Below are positions 7,942 to 17,453 of a stretch of 64,000 nt of DNA, in pieces. The notes beneath the pieces were generated by a model. That model worked only from the letters and a program-made list of their open reading frames with translations, ran no database searches and was not told the origin of the DNA. The first letter of the stretch is position 1. Every line of letters starts with the position of its first letter. The stretch comes from Chloroflexi bacterium TSY (GTDB lineage: Bacteria; Chloroflexota; Anaerolineae; Caldilineales; Caldilineaceae): positions 1 through 64,000 of the forward strand of contig JAHBNG010000020.1 in NCBI GenBank assembly GCA_019217005.1, given 5' to 3'. The position numbers and the translations under genes were made by a program.

Positions 7942-8721
7942 ATGGAAAATCAGCACACCCAACATGTACAAAAGTGGTTGATCGACGCTCTTGCTCACGA
8001 CCATATAAAGCTGATTGCTGCTCACAACCTAAAGCACACAATCGGTCGAGAAGTGTGGGATGCAACGATTGAGATCAAGAAAAAACGACAATCCGTCATC
8101 GTCTCCATTTTCAAGCGCTGCTCATTGGACTTTGTGAACACCAATCTTCCGCCCGCTCAAACAATGCTGAAATCTGCTCTTGCCGTCACAGAGCTTGCCA
8201 CATTGGGGATCCCAACACCACGGCTGTTCGGCTACAGAGTCGAAAAAGAGGAAGCCGCCATTGTGTACGAAAAAGCCCTCACTGTTTCGTGGGAACCATT
8301 CGTCAGAATTAAGGCCGCCCAGATTCTTGCCCGCTTGCACACGATTGACGAATCGCACCTTTCGCAACAGCTTCGAGAGCTTCTTCAACTGTCGGATCCC
8401 AGAGAAAGTCGGACAACTGGTGGACTGGCACCACAGAGTGGCCTTCGCACGTTGGTACATGGCGACTACTTCTCCAAGAACATCCTTCCAACTTCTGATG
8501 GGCTATGCGTAATTGACTGGGAAACATTTGATTGGGGAGATCCGATGTGGGATTTGGGTTTTCTCATTGGCGCCGATCCGAATTTGGGACAAGAAGAGGT
8601 TGAGGCTGTCATTTCGACCTATGTTGTCGTTGCGCCACTACACCGAGAATGTCTTGACTGGCACAAGGCGCGGTGGGACAAGTCATGGCGACGAAGAAAA
8701 TCAACAGAGAGTCAAGCATGA
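7942..8721 (+). CDS. Aminoglycoside phosphotransferase (APH)-like kinase
   Basis: A 259-aa protein with the APH/choline-kinase fold signature in its C-terminal half: the Brenner motif HGDYFSKN (His173, Asp175, Asn180) and the metal-binding IDWETFDWGDPMWDLGFL (Asp192). The N-terminal lobe is divergent; IVSIFKR may be the nucleotide-binding Lys strand. The family phosphorylates small hydroxylated molecules, and drug resistance cannot be inferred. The stop overlaps the start of the DUF1810 gene (ATGA), so the two are coupled. The ribosome binding site is poor and the start is the least certain part. Confidence 0.78.
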   Translation: MENQHTQHVQKWLIDALAHDHIKLIAAHNLKHTIGREVWDATIEIKKKRQSVIVSIFKRCSLDFVNTNLPPAQTMLKSALAVTELATLGIPTPRLFGYRVEKEEAAIVYEKALTVSWEPFVRIKAAQILARLHTIDESHLSQQLRELLQLSDPRESRTTGGLAPQSGLRTLVHGDYFSKNILPTSDGLCVIDWETFDWGDPMWDLGFLIGADPNLGQEEVEAVISTYVVVAPLHRECLDWHKARWDKSWRRRKSTESQA

Positions 8722-9179
8722 TAAATGCCAAGAACGCTGTTAATCGTGATGATCCATTTGACCTGAGTCGTTTTACACAGGCGCAAGAAGCGATCTATGA
8801 GCGCGCTCTGGCAGAGTTGAAAAGTGGCCAGAAGCGGACGCACTGGATGTGGTATATCTTCCCCCAACTTGACGGATTGGGATCGAGTTCCATGTCAAAA
8901 CGATATGCAATTCGGAGCATCGAAGAAGCACAACAATATCTAAATCATCCGATACTGGGGGCACGGCTGCTGGAATGTACAGAAGCCGTTTTGTCCGTTG
9001 AGGGACGATCAATTTCAGAAATCTTTGGGTATCCTGATGATCTAAAGCTAAAATCGTCGATGACGCTATTTGCATCTCTCCCAAATGCCAGTTCTGCGTT
9101 TGTCCGTATCTTGGATACCCATTACCATGGTGAGCACGACGTCAGGACGCTTCAATTGCTAGAGAATCTCTACTTCTAA
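8718..9179 (+). CDS. DUF1810 family protein
   Basis: A 153-aa protein with the DUF1810 pattern: DPFDLSRFTQAQ near the N-terminus, then YERALAELKSGQKRTHWMWYIFPQL and GLGSSSMSKRYAIRS, ending with the helical LDTHYHGEHDVRTLQLL. It is a soluble protein of unknown function. The start at 8718 was chosen because it overlaps the stop of the upstream kinase gene by ATGA; a longer in-frame start exists at 8673 but falls inside that gene. Confidence 0.85.
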   Translation: MINAKNAVNRDDPFDLSRFTQAQEAIYERALAELKSGQKRTHWMWYIFPQLDGLGSSSMSKRYAIRSIEEAQQYLNHPILGARLLECTEAVLSVEGRSISEIFGYPDDLKLKSSMTLFASLPNASSAFVRILDTHYHGEHDVRTLQLLENLYF

Positions 9180-9495
9180 CGTTTTCTGTGGTTCTTGCAA
9201 AATACTACAACGGATTAAGATAGGATCTGATTACTTTTTCGTTAATGAAATTGGATGCTGATACCCAGAACCCTCGTCAACGAAGCAAAAAAATCCGCTC
9301 CTATCCAAATCCGCTGTAGTAGATGTGAAAATATCTAACCACAGAATCTGTCAGAACCAGGAAAATCTCACGGAATAAGAGGGATTCGAAGCAAGTCTAA
9401 GTGGAACCAGATGTGTCTTTGGAATTAGGACATGGGTTGACACGGATGAACACGAATAAAATCCTGAAATCCATCCGTGAACGGCGAGGCAAATT
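9180..9495. other. Intergenic stretch without gene
   Basis: No coding frame was seen. The right part (9439-9480) holds a copy of the dispersed CACGGAT/ATCCGTG repeat. Confidence 0.5.
9439..9480. repeat. Dispersed repeat family G, copy 1
   Basis: GACACGGATGAACACG...CCATCCGTGA. Related copies lie at 21191-21270 and 29360-29432. This type of intergenic repeat, built on ATCCGTGT words, is common in several environmental phyla. Confidence 0.55.
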
Positions 9496-9986
9496 ATGGT
9501 AGAATTAAGACCAATCCAATCGTCTGAACGAGAACGTCTTCGGCAAATTGTTGAAGTGTATTGGCAAGAACTCATGCCACACGCCGATGTGGTGCGAGAT
9601 GCTGAGCGGCGGGATCGTTATTTTCAGCAGCGCTTTCCTCTCGATGAGAGGCATCATCCTATCCAGTGGGCAATCGTTGAAGGTCACCCCGTCGGTTTTA
9701 TTGCGGCCACAGTTGATCCAACGCGCAATCAGGCAACTGTACATGACTTTTTTGTCTTGCCAGCTGAACGGCGCAGAGGGTATGGAACGGCAATCGTCAA
9801 CGCACTCTATCGGCAGTTCGATTGGGAATTGAACAGATCGAGTTGAACGTACGACGGGATAATCCAGAGGCGCTCGCTTTTTGGCAAGCCCAAGGATTTC
9901 GCATTGCGCTCTACCAAATGCGCCAATATCGCGATCCACAAACCGGGCAATCATTTATTGGTGCATTGTCGTCTGATTTTGTATGA
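9496..9986 (+). pseudogene. GNAT family N-acetyltransferase, frameshifted
   Basis: The first frame encodes the GNAT core: residues 1-110 with VHDFFVLPAERRRGYGTAIV, which includes the acetyl-CoA pyrophosphate-binding R/Q-x-x-G-x-G/A loop, and stops at 9846. The missing C-terminal strand continues in another frame to TGA 9984-9986 (IEQIELNVRRDNPEALAFWQ...), including the FWQAQGF motif typical of GNATs. A one-base loss in a G run at 9834-9836 (GGGG to GGG) would explain it. Joined, the protein is about 163 aa, a normal GNAT size. It could be a true mutation or an assembly error. Confidence 0.8.
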
Positions 9987-11250
9987 ATAGTCATGACATC
10001 TGATCTAATTATTTCCATCGACAGTAGCACAACCGCAGTCAAAGCGATTGCCTGGAATCCAAAAGGGGTTGCTGTCGCCGAAGGGGTTGCAACCTATCCG
10101 ATGATCCAACCCGCTCCGGGCTTCTATGAACAAAACGCCGAGGATTGGTGGGATTCGGCTTGTCGCGCCATTCGTGATTGCGTTCGCCAAGTCGACATCA
10201 ATCAAATAGTTGCTCTAGGGATCACCCATCAGCGAGAGACTTTTGTACCGGTCGATGGAGATGGGCGACCTATTCGCAATGGTATTTTGTGGCTGGACGA
10301 GCGCAATCGGCATCAAGTCACGTGGCTGGAAGAAACATTTGGCCGTGACGAGCTGCATCGACTCATCGGCAAACCGCCATCCGTGAATCTTTCCTTGCCC
10401 AAGATTGTCTGGCTTTTGCAGCATGAGCCGGAGCTACTGAAACAAGCTCATCAATTCCTGGATGTTCATGCTTTTCTGGTTTACCGGCTGACGGGACATT
10501 TTCGCACCAGCGTGGCTTGTGCCGACCCCATGGGGCTGATCGATATGCCAAATCAGTGCTGGGCCACGGAACTCATCGAAGGCATCGGTTTATCAGTTGA
10601 TCAGTTTCCGGAGCTCGTTGCGCCCGGCGCTGTGATTGGTTACATAACTGACGAGGCATCTGTCGCGACCGGATTGCCGATCAGTCTACCTGTAGTGGCT
10701 GGCGCGGGCGATGGTCAATGTGCAGGGCTGGGGGCCAATGCGATCGGCCAAGGGCGTGCCTACCTCAACATGGGGACTGCTGTGGTCAGTGGTGCACTCA
10801 GCCACGAATATTTCGCTGATCGCGCCTTCCGTACCCTCTATGCTCCGCTGCCCAATGCATTTTTCTTGGAACATGTGTTGAAGGGTGGTGTTTTTACTGT
10901 GGGCTGGTATGTGGAAAAATTTGCTCCCGAACTGCGCAATTCGTGGCTTCCATTGAGCGCCGAAGAGATGCTCGGCGCGGCCGCAGCGAAGGTTCCCCCA
11001 GGGTGCGAAGGTTTGATGCTGGTGCCGTATTGGAATGATGTATTGAACCCTTATTGGGACCCGCTGGCGTCGGGTATGACCGTCGGTTGGCGCGGACACC
11101 ACGGACGTGAACACTTTTACCGAGCAATCCTAGAAGGAGTCGCCTTCGAACAGCGGTTGGTCGGCGATGCAATGATGGAAACGATTGGACAGCGCTTTAC
11201 TGAATATGTCACGATGGGAGGAGGGAGTCGTAGCGCACTCTGGTGTCAGA

Positions 11251-12559
11251 TAAGGCCAATCCAAAAAATAAAATATACGCGAGAAGGTGTTAAACTAGCT
11301 CTCCAAAAGGAGCAAAAATGACAATCTCGCCAGAAATGGTTGAAGTCTTGAAAGAGACGAAGGCCATGTTAAGTGGATACGAAAGAAGGCACTTCATGGC
11401 CCAAACGGTCAAAACGATATGCGAAGGGAGTCCGACGAAAGCAGAACGAGAGTTGGGCTGGAATCGGGCGACGATAGCCAAAGCCCTGGAAGAACTAGAA
11501 GGCGGCTTCTGTTATGTCGACCAAAGCCACCGACGTGGTCGCAAAAGCCGAAGACCATATCCCCACTTTACTGGCCGATATGGTTGAAATCGCCGATCAA
11601 TTCAGCCAGACCGATCCCACCTTTCGACCCCCCCAATTGTACACTCGACTAACCGCCGCCGAAATGCGTACCCAGCTCATCGAGCAGAAAGGATACACAG
11701 ATGAGGAATTGCCTGGCGAAGAGGCCATCCGCTTGAAGCTCAATGAGTTAGGCTATGGCTCAAACCGGGTCAAAAAAAGTCAACCAGTGAAAAAGATCCC
11801 AGAGACCGATGCGATCTTTGATAGAATTCATCAGATCAATCAAGAAGCGGATGCAGACGAGACGGTTCTGCGCCTCTCTTGGGATGCCAAAGCGACGATT
11901 TTACTTGACCGTTTCTCGAGAGAAGGGATAAGTCGAGTGGTTGTCAAAGCGCTCGATCATGACTTTCAAGATAAGAAGACCGAGAAAGTCACTCCTTTTG
12001 GCATTTACCTCCCTTCAACCAAGGAACTCTTTCTTTACTTGACTCAGTCGAAAGTGACTAGTGACTTTATTGTCGACTGCCTGATTGATTTTTTGGGAAA
12101 GCGTACGTGAACACTTTCCTCACGTCAAGACCCTCGTGATCAATCAGGACAATGGTCCCGAAAATCATACCCGTCGGACTCAGTTTATGTATCGTCTCAC
12201 TCAGTTTGTTGAGCACTATCGTCTCTCTATTCAGCTCGCCTGCTACCCTCCTTATCACAGTAAATACAACCCCATCGAACGGGTTTGGGGCCATCTTGAA
12301 AAACACTGGAACGGTTCTCTTCTCGATTCTCTTGAGACCGTTCTCAATTTTGCCCGTTCTTTTCGCTTTAACCAACTACAACCCTTCGTTCACCTGAATT
12401 CCACTCTTTATGAGACCGGCGTCAAACTCACTCAGAAAGAGATGGACCGTTTGGCACAACGCTTCCAACGTTTACCTGGTTTAGAAAAATGGTTTGTCCT
12501 TATTCCCCCTCTCCATTCTCTCGTTCGCGTATAATTATTTATTTTTTTGGTTTAGCCTA
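11251..12559 (+). mobile_element. ISAzo13-type (IS630/Tc1-mariner related) insertion sequence, 1305 bp, with TA target duplication
   Basis: Ends AGGCCAATCC / GGTTTAGCC are imperfect inverted repeats that continue into CCAAAAAATAAA and the reverse of TATACGCG, and TA flanks both sides (11251-11252, 12558-12559). TA duplication is characteristic of the IS630/mariner superfamily. The internal reading frames read as an ISAzo13 family transposase. It sits inside the FGGY kinase gene in the same orientation. Confidence 0.88.
11318..12534 (+). pseudogene. ISAzo13 family transposase, two frameshifts
   Basis: Three consecutive frames together encode one transposase of about 400 aa. Frame 1 (11318-) carries an N-terminal helix-turn-helix (ERELGWNRATIAKALEEL). 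Frame 2 (to 12110) carries QTDPTFRPPQLYTRLTAAEM and the first catalytic region (LRLSWDAKATI). Frame 3 (to 12534) carries the remaining catalytic segment, with INQDNGPENH and YPPYHSKYNPIERVWG typical of ISAzo13/IS630 DDE enzymes. The shifts fall at an A4 run (11543-11546) and a T6 run (12089-12094); each needs the ribosome to skip one base. Degeneration or homopolymer sequencing error is more likely than programmed frameshifting. Confidence 0.85.
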
Positions 12560-12890
12560 ATGGCGGATATCACAGGCATTCCGGTCGTACGTACGACAAC
12601 CACCGAAGCAACCTGCCTTGGCGCCGCAATCTTAGCCGCCGCTGCGGTAGGTTGATATCCAGACGCCCAAAGCGCTGCCAATGCCATGACCAGTACCGCC
12701 GAACGTTTTGTACCTGAGCCAGAAACACAAGCGATTTACGAACCACTATACCAAGAGGTCTACCGTCATCTCTTCCCCACAATGCAGGGATTGGTGGGTC
12801 GACTGACAGAATTGACGCATTGAGATTCCAAGACTCCTCATGAAACATTCAGCAATTCGACAATTCAACAATTGACAATTAGAACGATTC

Positions 12891-13862
12891 TTATTTGGGT
12901 GCGTCGAGGACGGGTATGAGGAAATCAATAATTGTTTGAGCCAGAGCGTCTGTCGTACCAGGTGAAAGAATATCGCCAGCCAATACATGTCCCCATCTAT
13001 GTTCGGTTTCCACAGCAACCATTTTTTTTGGTTGAGAGCCGAATTCTTCAAAGATCCGTTTGGTTTTTGTATGATTCACGACAATATCTTGCTCTGAGTA
13101 GAGAATCAGCAGCGACTGTTGGATCGTATCAACATCTGCTTCGCGTGCCAGCTTGACTGTTCCCATCATGGGAAGCAATGCTTCCACCGGATAACGATAG
13201 GTCCAGTATTGAGCATGTTGCTCATTCAGCGGCGTCCACTCGCGGTAGCGCCCGATGACAATCTGCGCAAGCTGTTTTCCCCACGGCCAGAGTAGCAGTT
13301 CGCTGTTGGTGTTGGCTGGGCCGAAGTTAGGCGAGATAAAGACCATTGCGCGAATCTCCTTGCTAAGGTGCCCATTCGCTGCCAGCCACGTGAGAAGCGA
13401 TGCACCAGTTGAGCTAGCCATGAGAACCACCTCTTCGCTGATCCGTTCTCCGATGGTAATGGCTTCGAGCGTATCGTTGATCCAAGCATTGACCGATGAC
13501 TCTCCCAACGCATCGTCGCTTCGACCATGACCCGTCAGTCGGGTATAGAAAAGGTTTCCACCTAGTTGCGTTGCGACTCGATCGCCCAGCGGCGCTGATT
13601 CCTGACGGGTTGCTGAGAAACCGTGCACATAGACAAACGAGATAGCTGTCTCCTCCATTTGCTGTGAGTTTGCCCAAATGATGGTTTTTTCAGTTCCTGC
13701 TTTCAGATCTGAAAAACGCTGTTCTGAATCGTTTAGATAACTGGATAGATCTGCCGGTATCTGTTGAGGATTGAGCGTCGTATCAATCTCTACCCGAGGA
13801 CCCAATGCAAAAAGAACGCCCAAAAGAATCAGAACAACAATCGTAACTCTTAGAAATTTCAT
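12891..13862 (-). CDS. Alpha/beta hydrolase, membrane-anchored or exported
   Basis: A 323-aa protein. Residues 1-21 (MKFLRVTIVVLILLGVLFAL) form a signal anchor. The hydrolase core shows VYVHGFSATRQES (oxyanion region), the nucleophile elbow ASSTGAS, an acid candidate in SEQDIVV and the catalytic His in RWGHVLAGD. It resembles carboxylesterase or monoacylglycerol-lipase-like enzymes of the Hydrolase_4 type. The start at 13862 has AAAGG 7 nt upstream; an earlier in-frame start does not. The substrate is unknown. It is followed on the left by the broken FGGY gene, transcribed towards it. Confidence 0.82.
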   Translation of the reverse strand: MKFLRVTIVVLILLGVLFALGPRVEIDTTLNPQQIPADLSSYLNDSEQRFSDLKAGTEKTIIWANSQQMEETAISFVYVHGFSATRQESAPLGDRVATQLGGNLFYTRLTGHGRSDDALGESSVNAWINDTLEAITIGERISEEVVLMASSTGASLLTWLAANGHLSKEIRAMVFISPNFGPANTNSELLLWPWGKQLAQIVIGRYREWTPLNEQHAQYWTYRYPVEALLPMMGTVKLAREADVDTIQQSLLILYSEQDIVVNHTKTKRIFEEFGSQPKKMVAVETEHRWGHVLAGDILSPGTTDALAQTIIDFLIPVLDAPK

Positions 13863-13945
13863 GATTCGGCCTTTATCAGCTTGCCTTTCGATCAAGTCAT
13901 TAATTATAGGCTGTCTTGAAAGGAAGACCTACAAGACGTTTTACT

Positions 13946-15214
13946 TTATTGACAAACGCCACAAAAACGTAAGACCATCAATGTTAACGTGCGTGTACAT
14001 GTTTTTAAATCCTCCAGTGCTACAGACTCATCGGGACGGTGCGCTAGACGGACATCTCCGGGACCAAACAAAATTGTCGGTATCCCTCCATCGTTGACCA
14101 AAAGGCGCATGTCGGCACCATAAGTCATACCCTGTATTGGAGTGGTTCGGCCCGTTACATCCATGAAGGCTTGTGCAGCCGTTGCCACAATCGGATGTTC
14201 GCTTGGAATCTCTGCTGGGTCAAACTGACCCCCCCACCACTCCACGACGGGAGGATTCTCTTGCAACCAAGGATCCTCAGACGCCGCCTTTTCAATCACC
14301 GTCTCGAATGCCGTCCGTGCTTCCCCATGATCTTCCCCTGGTTCAATCCCGTGGCGTCCCTCAAAGGTAAGGGATTCGGCCACTGTTGAGGCCCAATTCC
14401 CTGCCTGGATTGTACCGCAGCAGATGGGATAGGGGGCTGGATACATCCTGAACATGGGGTGATTCACTTGGCTGTTGCGAACCCGTTCATACTCCAGGAT
14501 CGCCTGATAGATGTGAATGAATTTTTCCAATGGATCAACGCCCTCGAAGCGCATGGCTCCATGTGCCGCCTTTCCTGGAATTGTAACGCGGAAGTTAAAG
14601 CAGCCTGCCTGGGCCGGTGCAATCATCAACTCTGTTGGCTCCATGATGACTGCTGCATCGGCTTGGTGACCACGCACAACAGCGGCCAAAGTGCCACTGC
14701 CGCCATCTTCCTCGCCAATCACCGATTCGATGAGCACGCGACCATCCAGTTCGACGCCTGCATCCATAATCGCTTTTACAGCAAAGATGGCGCAACAGAG
14801 TCCTCCCTTCATGTCAAGTGCGCCACGACCATAGACCCGTCCGCTTGTTTCATCCAAAGTCGCTCGCCACGGATCAAAATGCCAACGGTCGAGCTCACCA
14901 GGTGGCACTACGTCTGTATGCCCGTTGAACAATAGAGACTGGCCATTGCCCTTGCCCCACGTGCCGACCACACCCACTCCCTCCGCTCGTTCAACTTCGA
15001 CCGAGTAGGAGCGGTGTTGCTTGAGCGTATCAAAATCAATCAACCATTCATCGACTTCAAAGTCCAAATCGCGCAGCTTGGTGGCAATTACACGTTGTGC
15101 TTCGTTCTCGGCGGGTGTTCCACCTAAACTTTGGATCGAGACGATGTCATCCAGAAATTGAAGCATCGCTGGAAAGTCAATGTGGTCGAGAACTCGTCGT
15201 TCCAGATCGGTCAT
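13946..15214 (-). CDS. M20 family metallopeptidase (ArgE/DapE-type deacylase)
   Basis: A 422-aa protein with the two-zinc M20 centre: FNGHTDVVPPGELDRW (His99, Asp101 with the catalytic Asp motif), YGRGALDMKGG (bridging Asp134), ESVIGEEDGGSGT (catalytic Glu168 and ligand Glu169), and a C-terminal ligand in VRLAHRPDESV (His). The middle dimerisation domain contains GKAAHGAMRFEGVDP. Such enzymes cleave N-acyl amino acids or small peptides in the cytoplasm. The start at 15214 has GGAG 7 nt upstream. It lies downstream of the broken dioxygenase gene on the same strand. Confidence 0.9.
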   Translation of the reverse strand: MTDLERRVLDHIDFPAMLQFLDDIVSIQSLGGTPAENEAQRVIATKLRDLDFEVDEWLIDFDTLKQHRSYSVEVERAEGVGVVGTWGKGNGQSLLFNGHTDVVPPGELDRWHFDPWRATLDETSGRVYGRGALDMKGGLCCAIFAVKAIMDAGVELDGRVLIESVIGEEDGGSGTLAAVVRGHQADAAVIMEPTELMIAPAQAGCFNFRVTIPGKAAHGAMRFEGVDPLEKFIHIYQAILEYERVRNSQVNHPMFRMYPAPYPICCGTIQAGNWASTVAESLTFEGRHGIEPGEDHGEARTAFETVIEKAASEDPWLQENPPVVEWWGGQFDPAEIPSEHPIVATAAQAFMDVTGRTTPIQGMTYGADMRLLVNDGGIPTILFGPGDVRLAHRPDESVALEDLKTCTRTLTLMVLRFCGVCQ

Positions 15215-15269
15215 ACTTGTCTCCCGTTGATCATCTAAAGTGAAGTCAGTTTGAAAATACGAGTTCTGA

Positions 15270-15335
15270 ATCTTCCCGGAAGGGGTCACAAATCACCCCG
15301 TCTACTCTGCAATATCTGACCCCTTCCGGGAAGAT
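15270..15335. repeat. Perfect 19-bp inverted repeat between minus-strand genes
   Basis: ATCTTCCCGGAAGGGGTCA (15270-15288) and its exact reverse complement (15317-15335) are separated by 28 nt. It lies downstream of the dioxygenase gene. It could act as a transcription terminator or processing hairpin, or be a small palindromic element. There is no T-run directly after the stem. Confidence 0.6.
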
Positions 15336-15361
15336 GGGTCAGCGAAAACTCTCGTTCTCTA

Positions 15362-16325
15362 TCAGATTTCACTGTAAACAGAGGCTGGATTCAACGCTCC
15401 TTCGCCAAATATGACAGGAAATGACTGATTGGACGTTGATACTGTGGCAGCATCTAGATAACAAGCACTAAACGCGCGACGGGCAATAGTCGTGCGGTTG
15501 ACGCCTGAGCTGTGAGGGAGATGATTGTGAAGCAAGACCGCTTCGCCAGCCTCAAGTTCAAGAGGAATGGGCTCAATTTCATCCAGCATTTTTTGTGCTT
15601 GATCCGGGGTGGTTCATTTTAGGCGGACAATTAGGTTTACATTTTTGCAAAGAGAAAAGATGTTTATATTTTCTACTTTGAGCCATGCTCAGGCAGAAAA
15701 TGACCTCATATAGATTTTTATCTATGTATCAAAAGTGTAAACCTAATTCTGAACCACCCCCTTGATCCTCGCGGAAAAATCCCGAACCATCGCTGGGGTT
15801 GATCAATGTGTGATGCATACCGGGCGCAATAAACACACAACCATTGTCGACCGTGGCTGGATCGAGGGCCGTCCAAATCGTTACCAATGGATCGCGATCC
15901 AGAGCGGGCCAGCGATCTTGATGCCAGACGAGATTTGTTCCTTCGCTGGCTGGTTTGTTCATAAACATGGCGCGGAAACAGCCAATATCTGTTTCGGCAC
16001 CATAAACTTTGGCACAGATGTGCCGGAAGAGGGGGCGTTGCATGTAGCTTAAGAAGAGAGGGTCGTTTTCGAGTTTTTCAATTTTGCGATAACGGAGAGT
16101 CGCGCCTTTGTGCCCTTTGGTTTGCGGACCTGGCTTGTTGTCACGTTCGGGATCGCGATCTAATTGCATCATAATGCGATCATAATCGAGCGGTGCCTTG
16201 CCCAGCATAATATCGTCCATGCGTTGTTGAAGCAAGGTGAGTTCTTCATCATTCAATATTCGGCCAAGGCGCAGATAACCGTCTGTTTCATATTGCGCCC
16301 ATTGTTTGTCCGTTAGTTCTTGCAT
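15362..16325 (-). pseudogene. Phytanoyl-CoA dioxygenase (PhyH) family gene disrupted by a MITE
   Basis: The upstream part encodes residues 1-190 with the iron-binding VWHQDRW (His135, Asp137); the downstream part encodes HNHLPHSSGVNRTTIARRAF with the distal His and the oxoglutarate-binding Arg. A 155-bp element (15606-15760) with an 8-bp duplication separates them. Removing 163 bp (element plus one duplicate) joins FFREDQ to AQKMLDEIE in frame and gives 266 aa, normal for Fe(II)/2-oxoglutarate-dependent PhyH proteins. As it stands the product lacks the second His and is inactive. The start 16325 has AGGG 5 nt upstream. It lies beside sugar/polyol genes, so its lost substrate may have been related. 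Confidence 0.92.
15606..15760. mobile_element. MITE family B, copy 1, 155 bp with 8-bp target duplication CTTGATCC
   Basis: Terminal inverted repeats begin GGGGTGGTTCA on both ends and continue to AGGTTTACA about 30 bp in. CTTGATCC flanks exactly at 15598-15605 and 15761-15768. No coding capacity. An identical-length copy lies at 38985-39139. An 8-bp duplication is known from several IS families (for example ISL3, IS1595, IS256, IS66); the parent is not in this window. Confidence 0.92.
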
Positions 16326-16451
16326 CGTTTCCCTGTTTCCTCTATTTGGCACAAACCATCGGTAGCGATATAGCGAAGCTGCGCCTCAAACCGACAAGTT
16401 GTTGCAAGGTGGATGGTCGAATCTGGCAACTTTATCACCCTGCCGCTCTGC

Positions 16452-17444
16452 CTATAAATCATACTGTATCGTGACGGGTTTGTTCGTCTGTAACGATTCC
16501 ACCGCTGCTTCCGCAATGAGTTGGGCCTGTAAGCCATCCTGCAGTGATGGTGAAATCGGTCTATTCGAAGCGATTGAAGTGATAAATGCATCCAGGGCCA
16601 CAGCAAAGCTTTCTTGCCCATAGGAGTCTGGGTATTTATCCTGCACAATCCCTCTTTCCGTAAAGTGGAGCACTTGATTCGGTTGAGGCGGTTTTGATTG
16701 CAACATCCCGTTTGAACCAAAAACCTCAATCCGTTCATCATAACCATAGACAGCGCGGCGACTATTTTCGATGTGACAAAGAGCACCGCTCGGCATCCGG
16801 AGAACAACCATTGCAGTGTCAATGTCGCCAGCTTGACCGATAGTGGGATCAATAAGACAAGAGCCAGTTGCGTATACTTCAGTTGGTCGCTCATCGGCAA
16901 GCCAGGGGATCAGATCAAAGTAGTGGATCATCTTATCCCGCAAGAAACCACCCGATGCCTCGACGTATTCTCGCGACGGCGGCATATAATCGCGTGCGAT
17001 CACGTGTATCGTCTCTATCCGGCCAACCGCACCACTTTGAATACTGTGACGCATGGATTGAAAGTCGGAGACAAAACGACGACGAAATCCGATGAAGATC
17101 GGGAGATCCGTCCGCTCTGCATCGAGCACAACCGATTTGACCTTTTCAATATCGAGGTCTATTGGCTTTTCGCAATAGGTCGCTTTGCCTCCTCGAATCG
17201 CGCCCCGGAGTAAATCGACGTGCGTGTCGGTCGGTGAAGCAATCAGCACAGCATCTACGTCATCCGCTACCCAAATGTCTTCGGGACAACCAACTCGCTC
17301 TCCCCCAAACGAGGCAACGAGCCGTTCGGCAGCCGTCTGGTTGACATCAAAGAGATAGGCCAAGTTTGCACTCTGGTGATTGGCGATATTTTGGGCATGG
17401 ATTGTGCCCGCCCTGCCAGCACCAAATAGAGCGAACCGTATCAT
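16452..17444 (-). CDS. Gfo/Idh/MocA oxidoreductase, inositol 2-dehydrogenase-like
   Basis: A 330-aa protein. The N-terminal FALFGAGRAGTIHAQN is the dinucleotide-binding Gly motif, GGKATYCEKPIDL carries the EKP Lys, and FLRDKMIHYFDLIPWL contains the catalytic Asp/His pair as in inositol dehydrogenases (D-x-x-x-H). The length and motifs fit IolG-like enzymes oxidising myo-inositol or related cyclitols. It is preceded 9 bp upstream by a TIM-barrel isomerase/epimerase gene, supporting an inositol- or ketose-like catabolic operon. The exact substrate is not certain. Confidence 0.87.
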   Translation of the reverse strand: MIRFALFGAGRAGTIHAQNIANHQSANLAYLFDVNQTAAERLVASFGGERVGCPEDIWVADDVDAVLIASPTDTHVDLLRGAIRGGKATYCEKPIDLDIEKVKSVVLDAERTDLPIFIGFRRRFVSDFQSMRHSIQSGAVGRIETIHVIARDYMPPSREYVEASGGFLRDKMIHYFDLIPWLADERPTEVYATGSCLIDPTIGQAGDIDTAMVVLRMPSGALCHIENSRRAVYGYDERIEVFGSNGMLQSKPPQPNQVLHFTERGIVQDKYPDSYGQESFAVALDAFITSIASNRPISPSLQDGLQAQLIAEAAVESLQTNKPVTIQYDL

Positions 17445-17453
17445 CGTCTTCGC

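Larger units (their letters stand above)
9993..12823 (+). pseudogene. FGGY-family carbohydrate kinase (xylulokinase-like), split by an IS and carrying a nonsense codon
   Basis: The 5' part (9993-11250) encodes residues 1-419 of an FGGY kinase: the N-terminal SIDSSTTAVKAIAW phosphate-binding block, GITHQRETFVPVD, and GAGDGQCAGLGANA followed by LNMGTAVVSG. The 3' part (12560-12823) encodes MADITGIPVVRTTTTEATCL and the rest of the ATP-binding half. An ISAzo13-type element (11253-12557) lies between with duplicated TA. Removing the element plus one TA gives 508 codons in one frame, the usual family length. One TGA (12653-12655) remains within the 3' part, so the gene is doubly inactivated. The substrate is likely a pentulose or related sugar. 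Confidence 0.9.

Noticed and set aside
11540..12100. Programmed frameshifting in the ISAzo13 transposase
   Set aside because: Both shifts need +1 movement at plain A4 and T6 runs, without a classical slippery heptamer plus structure; decay or sequencing error is simpler.
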